Positions 60,278 through 64,000 of a DNA stretch of 64,000 bases are shown one piece after another. A program made the position numbers and the translations under genes. This stretch comes from Corynebacterium sp. ACRQK (GTDB lineage: Bacteria > Actinomycetota > Actinomycetes > Mycobacteriales > Mycobacteriaceae). Each line of letters opens with the position of its first letter. Positions within the stretch are counted from its first letter, which is position 1. The notes under the pieces are model-generated. The model was not told the origin of the DNA and made no database searches. It saw only the letters and a program-made list of their open reading frames with translations. The DNA is taken from contig NZ_JAKRMU010000004.1 in NCBI RefSeq assembly GCF_022345965.1, positions 186,001 to 250,000 of the forward strand, in the 5' to 3' direction.

Positions 60278-61491
60278 CTTAACGTCGCGGCCAACGCCGC
60301 GTCCGTGGAGGTGCCCAGCGCCTCGATGCGCGGGGCGAAAGCACCGTGGTGGTTACCTGGCACCGGATCCCCGGAAGCCCACAGCTCCGGATCCGTGGTG
60401 CCGATAGTCCAGAAAAGGTAAGGCACGCCGAAGTGGCGGGGAATCTCCGAGAAGTCCTCGGAGGCTGTCCAGGGTTCGGCGTCAATAGAATCCTCCCCGA
60501 AGACCGCGTCAAACACCGGGCGTACGTGCTCGAACGTACTGGGGGTATTGTCGGTGAGCTCGCCGTGGGCGGAGTACTCGAACTCGGGCGGAACTTCGCA
60601 GCCGGAGGCATCGCACTCGGCGCGGACGACCCGCTCGATGGCAGCGTAAGTCTGGTCGCGCACCTCCGTGTCGTAGAAGCGGCAGTTCAACACCAGCGTG
60701 GCATCTTCCGGGATGGTGTTGTTAGTGTGCCCGGAAGAAAGTGTGCCGACCGTAATGACGGCGAAGTCCGACGGGGCGACCTCGCGGCCGACGATGCCCT
60801 GCAGGCGCACGACGATCATCGCGGCTAGGAACGTCGGGTCGATTGATTCCTGCGGGCGCGAGCCGTGGGAGGACTTACCGTAGAGCTTGATGGTGATCGT
60901 GTCGCAGGCCGCCAGCACCGGGCCGGGCGCGGACATCACGGTGCCGAGGCGGCCAGGTAGGACGTGCTGGCCCAGGCACACATCAGGGGTGGGGATTTTC
61001 TCCGCCAGGCCGTCGTTAATCATGTTGCTGGCGCCGGCGGTGACTTCCTCCGCGGGCTGGAACAGCGCAATGAAAGTGCCGTGCCAGGCATCGCGGCGCT
61101 CGTCGAGAACCGCACACAGGCCCATGAGCGCCGCGGCGTGCATGTCGTGGCCGCACGCATGCATGACCCCGTCGTTCTTGGAGGCATAAGGCAGGCCCGT
61201 TGTTTCCTGCACGGGAAGGGCATCGAAATCGGCGCGCATGAGGATGGTCGGCTCGTCGGTGCTGGTTGCCTCGCTGCTCGGGTTACGGAACACGGCGGTG
61301 ACGCCATAACCCCCGATACCCGTGGTTACCTCGCAATCCATCTGCGCCAACCGCGCGGTAATGTGCTTGGCGGTCTGCTCTTCCTGCAACGACAACTCGG
61401 GGTTCTCGTGCATCCACTGGTAGAAGCTATCCTGCCAGCTCAGATCCACACCGTGGTTTGCGATGAACTCTGCAATATCTGCGTTGCGCAA
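60259..61491 (-). CDS. M20-family amidohydrolase
   Basis: 410-aa metallopeptidase-like hydrolase of the hippurate/N-acyl amino acid amidohydrolase group. Metal ligands are in MRADFDALPVQ (about residues 84-94) and HACGHDMHAAALMG (about 110-123), with QPAEE (about 147-151) and the C-terminal SEDFSEIP block. The likely substrate is an N-acyl or indole-type conjugate, but cannot be fixed. Start is TTG at 61491 with AGAAAGGA at about 61502-61509. Its last 19 bp overlap the end of pyk tail to tail. Confidence 0.85.
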   Translation of the reverse strand: MRNADIAEFIANHGVDLSWQDSFYQWMHENPELSLQEEQTAKHITARLAQMDCEVTTGIGGYGVTAVFRNPSSEATSTDEPTILMRADFDALPVQETTGLPYASKNDGVMHACGHDMHAAALMGLCAVLDERRDAWHGTFIALFQPAEEVTAGASNMINDGLAEKIPTPDVCLGQHVLPGRLGTVMSAPGPVLAACDTITIKLYGKSSHGSRPQESIDPTFLAAMIVVRLQGIVGREVAPSDFAVITVGTLSSGHTNNTIPEDATLVLNCRFYDTEVRDQTYAAIERVVRAECDASGCEVPPEFEYSAHGELTDNTPSTFEHVRPVFDAVFGEDSIDAEPWTASEDFSEIPRHFGVPYLFWTIGTTDPELWASGDPVPGNHHGAFAPRIEALGTSTDAALAATLSYLFRS

Positions 61492-61516
61492 AGCGAAACT
61501 TGTCCTTTCTAGCGGA

Positions 61517-62875
61517 TTAGCGGATGGCCGGGTTGTACTTCAGCATGTTGGGGCGGGTGGCGCAGTCGTCGCCGAGGCGGATGCCCGGGGCTAGTTGGCC
61601 TTCCTCTTGAGCCTTAACCAGGGAATTGAGCACGCGCTCCCGGAGGTCCGCCGGGGAGATGGTGTTGATGAAAATCTTCGTGCCGCCTTCGAAACCGGCC
61701 ATGGTGGACACACGCCACTTAATGACGATGCGCCAGGGCATCGGGACGTCAACGTCGAGGGGACGGTGCAGCCACTCCTCATTACAGGAGATGTGTGGCC
61801 CGGCGGCGACGTGGCAGGCGTGAACCAAATCCGAGACGGCATCGCGTTCGGCGTCAGACATCAGCCACGGTTCGGTCGTGGCGGACTTGGAGAAAACCTC
61901 GAGGGTCGGCCAGCGGTGCCCAAAACCAGCAAACGCAATGGCGTGGTCATTCTCCGCGATGACGAGGTTGTGGCGGGCGGCGTAGTCGACGGCCCACTCG
62001 TTGTACATGTTCGGGTTCGCGCGAACCTGGGCGATCTCCAACTCGTTCTGCAGGCCGTGCTCGTCGATGGCAACGAGCTGCTTGTGGAGGTGCTCGAAGC
62101 TGGCGCCTGCCGGGGCGAGCCAGTTTTGGAACGCAGCGACGTAGCGGACGTAGCGGTTGGCGCGGTAGAGGCGATCCATGCCGTCGACGGTGAAGGCGAT
62201 GAAGTGACGGTGGTTCTCCCAGCCCAGAGTGCCGCTAGAGGCCAACTGGTCGGTGGTGTCTGCGCCGGGAACGTAGTGGTCGCGGGCGATGATCACGTCG
62301 TGGCCGCCGGCGAAGAGCCCGGCGCTCTTTTCGTAGAGGGTCTGTAGGCGATTCTCGGGGGAGAAGAGCTCGTCGAGTTCTTCTTGCGTGGTGCCACCGG
62401 CGGACCATTTGGCGCGGAGGATCTGCTCGATGTGGTTCTGGCCGGCTTCCTCGGCCAGGTAGTCGGTCATGTGCTTAGCGGCTGCGGGGTTCATCCGGTA
62501 GCCGTAGTTCAGGAGCCAGTAGTCGTAGGTCAGGATCTCGAAGAGGTTCGCCACACGGCGGAACAGCGGTTCGGTTTCCTCCAGCTTGCTAACCGGCAGT
62601 CCGCGCAGGATGTGAGCTTGGCCGTCCTCGTCGAGTACCAGGCGGGACTTCTCTGGCGGGGTGTCCAGCTTGCGGTTCAGGCCGAATGCGGTGGCGGAGT
62701 CGCGGTCGCCGACGGTGCGCACCTCTGGGCGGTGCTCGGCGATGGGGCGGTTGCCGCGGCCGGGTACGGTCCACACCTCGGTTCCGGAAAACGGGTTGAC
62801 CTGTTTGATCGTTCCGTCCGGCAGGGTAGTCAGGGGCGGTACGGGCGCGGGGTGCGAAGCATGGGAACCAATCAC
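61517..62875 (-). CDS. DUF4921-type protein related to galactose-1-phosphate uridylyltransferase (HIT superfamily)
   Basis: 452 aa. The N-terminal VNPFSGTEVWTVPGRGNRP resembles the start of GalT-like proteins. The HIT-type triad appears in FEHLHKQLVAI (about residues 263-273), matching the His-x-His-x-Gln of the GalT/HIT fold. The C-terminal MPWRIVIKWR and GGTKIFINT blocks are shared by actinobacterial DUF4921 proteins. Nucleotidyl transfer is likely but not proved. The GTG at 62875 lies 7 bp after a TAGAAT -10 (62883-62888); the ATG at 62884 overlaps that box. Confidence 0.75.
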   Translation of the reverse strand: MIGSHASHPAPVPPLTTLPDGTIKQVNPFSGTEVWTVPGRGNRPIAEHRPEVRTVGDRDSATAFGLNRKLDTPPEKSRLVLDEDGQAHILRGLPVSKLEETEPLFRRVANLFEILTYDYWLLNYGYRMNPAAAKHMTDYLAEEAGQNHIEQILRAKWSAGGTTQEELDELFSPENRLQTLYEKSAGLFAGGHDVIIARDHYVPGADTTDQLASSGTLGWENHRHFIAFTVDGMDRLYRANRYVRYVAAFQNWLAPAGASFEHLHKQLVAIDEHGLQNELEIAQVRANPNMYNEWAVDYAARHNLVIAENDHAIAFAGFGHRWPTLEVFSKSATTEPWLMSDAERDAVSDLVHACHVAAGPHISCNEEWLHRPLDVDVPMPWRIVIKWRVSTMAGFEGGTKIFINTISPADLRERVLNSLVKAQEEGQLAPGIRLGDDCATRPNMLKYNPAIR

Positions 62876-62959
62876 GGCACACATTCTAGTAGGTTTCCTG
62901 TTCTATCGATCACACCGCCGTGCTTGCTGTTCGCTGCTGCGTGCTGCCAAACTAGGGGA

Positions 62960-63349
62960 ATGCCAAAGATTATTTTCAGGCTGCTGGCTAACCAGGAGCA
63001 GCTGGCCGCCATCGAGCAGGATTTCCGCTCCATGATCTCCGCCCTGGGTGAAGCGTTCGAGGGCACGCTGAATCTCCAGTCCGGGCAAGCTGCAGACCCC
63101 GAACTGGTCACTACCTGGGTGGAGCTTTTCGGCGAGAGCCCCGACGAGGGCAACGACCCCGCCACCGGCGCTGAACTATCCGTCGACGTTGTCCGCTATG
63201 ACATCGGCTCCGTCTCCGGCCTAGCGATGCACTTCGCCGAGCTTCTCACCGTTCGCGAGAAGGAACCCGCCGAGCTGATTCTGCGCCAGGTCCAGGACGA
63301 CCCTGGCACACCCCGCGTGCCTTGGCACGTTACTGTGGCTTCGGTATAA
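62960..63349 (+). CDS. Hypothetical protein, 129 aa
   Basis: Small soluble protein with no signal peptide or membrane helix. It begins MPKIIFRLLANQEQLAAIEQ; an acidic loop (about residues 56-71, ESPDEGNDPATGAE) separates a helical half from a beta-rich half ending VPWHVTVASV. No family was recognised. The ATG at 62960 follows an AGGGG at 62954-62958, rather close. It is convergent with the HNH gene, with 20 bp of overlap. Confidence 0.7.
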   Translation: MPKIIFRLLANQEQLAAIEQDFRSMISALGEAFEGTLNLQSGQAADPELVTTWVELFGESPDEGNDPATGAELSVDVVRYDIGSVSGLAMHFAELLTVREKEPAELILRQVQDDPGTPRVPWHVTVASV

Positions 63350-64000
63350 CTCCTCTCGCGTGGGTGGTGAACTGCTCTCCATGGTGGTTCACCCACTTGA
63401 TTGTCCAACCGCCGTCGCTAGTGCTTGCGCGCCACTGCCCGTTGGTTTTCAGGTTGTGGTGGGTGCGACAAAGGCACTGCATATTTCGGACATCCGTAGC
63501 GCCGCCAGCCGAAGGGGCCGTGTGGTTGTACGGCACGATGTGGTCTTTGTCGCACATCGGCGCGGGGTGCTCGCACCCGGGGAAGCGGCAGGTGCCGTCC
63601 CGGCCGACGAGGAATTCCTTCATTTCTCTGCTGGGTGTGTACTGTTCCACGGCCGGCGGCACAGTCACGCTGTCTACGCGCGTGGCGAAGCTTTCGTATA
63701 TGTCGGCCTGTTCGGTGCTGATCGCCCCGACTCCCGGGATGAACCCTGGGCCGCCTTCCCACCGGAAGACGTGCACGTGCACTACCGTGTTGGTTTCTTC
63801 GCCGCTGATCAGCCCCGCGATCACGTCCATTCGTGCTTGTGCGAGGTCGCAGTCTAGCTCCCCGGCCAGCACTTTCGCCTTCTTCGTTACAGCTTCCCAC
63901 ATGCGCTGCGATTGGTCTTTCGGCATGTTCAGCGTCCACCGGGAAAGTTCGGCCGTCCCGCCCAGCGTCGTCACAGATCCCTTGGTCGCGGAGCGTTCCT
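63330..64000 (-). CDS. 13E12-repeat family HNH endonuclease (5' end outside window)
   Basis: The frame is open to the right edge, so the DUF222 N-terminal half is missing. The visible C-terminal 220 or so residues include ARMDVIAGLISGE, typical of the 13E12 family, and an HNH domain. The HNH domain has Cys pairs in CRFPGCEH and CLCRTHHN and the catalytic DHIVPYNH. These genes are multicopy in Corynebacteriales and are linked to REP13E12 sites. Whether this copy is intact cannot be judged here. Confidence 0.88.
   Translation of the reverse strand, partial: ERSATKGSVTTLGGTAELSRWTLNMPKDQSQRMWEAVTKKAKVLAGELDCDLAQARMDVIAGLISGEETNTVVHVHVFRWEGGPGFIPGVGAISTEQADIYESFATRVDSVTVPPAVEQYTPSREMKEFLVGRDGTCRFPGCEHPAPMCDKDHIVPYNHTAPSAGGATDVRNMQCLCRTHHNLKTNGQWRASTSDGGWTIKWVNHHGEQFTTHARGVIPKPQ

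Overview
The window is a high-GC actinobacterial chromosome segment that most resembles the genus Corynebacterium. The evidence is the end of a division and cell-wall (dcw) cluster running ftsW-murG-murC-ftsQ-ftsZ-pgeF-yggS-sepF-yggT-divIVA, an ultrashort T-box before a type-2 ileS, an MTB12-like lipoprotein, and the treX/treY/treZ genes. The order hisD-C-B-(MFS)-H-A-impA-F-I then trpE-(membrane protein)-trpC-B-A-lgt-pyk is the typical Corynebacteriales arrangement. The species cannot be named from sequence alone. The trp genes keep the ancestral mycobacterial-type layout, unlike the compact trpEGDCBA operon of C. glutamicum. No IS element, prophage, CRISPR array, tRNA or rRNA was seen. The only repeat-family gene is a 13E12-type HNH endonuclease cut by the right edge.

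Layout. 0-11 kb: peptidoglycan precursor synthesis, Z-ring assembly (FtsZ, SepF) and polar growth (DivIVA), with a 600-bp gene-free gap before divIVA that holds a candidate small RNA, then a 52-aa membrane protein. 11-16 kb: T-box, ileS, dinB. 16-24 kb: asparaginase, two lipoproteins, a lspA-rluD-membrane protein-rarD operon, a sugar-lactone oxidase and an alanine-racemase-fold enzyme. 24-30 kb: dnaE1 and a degenerate pyruvate-kinase-like gene. 30-39.5 kb: trehalose from glycogen (treZ; treX-BRCT-treY-small alarmone synthetase), interspersed with YigZ/IMPACT, a small membrane protein and an S4 RNA-binding protein. 39.5-44.5 kb: a TetR regulator divergent from a lipoprotein/membrane-protein pair, nadA-nadC, and an unrecognised gene. 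44.5-60.3 kb: histidine and tryptophan synthesis, lgt and the main pyruvate kinase. 60.3-64 kb: an M20 amidohydrolase, a HIT/GalT-like protein, an unknown small protein and the partial HNH gene.

How the genes work together. The left block couples lipid II synthesis to septum and pole assembly. TreX, TreY and TreZ convert glycogen to trehalose, the carrier sugar for mycolates in this order. Because trpC is monofunctional and no trpF is visible, HisA (PriA type) probably serves both the histidine and tryptophan pathways. Many transcription units start with a TANNNT -10 hexamer 6-8 nt before the start codon and so look leaderless.

Most interesting points: the candidate two-hairpin sRNA at about 9208-9313 with an operator-like inverted repeat over its promoter; an ileS T-box whose core can pair with the bases just before the ileS start codon; the pyruvate-kinase-like protein with altered catalytic positions and no C-terminal domain; and a BRCT protein inside the trehalose operon.
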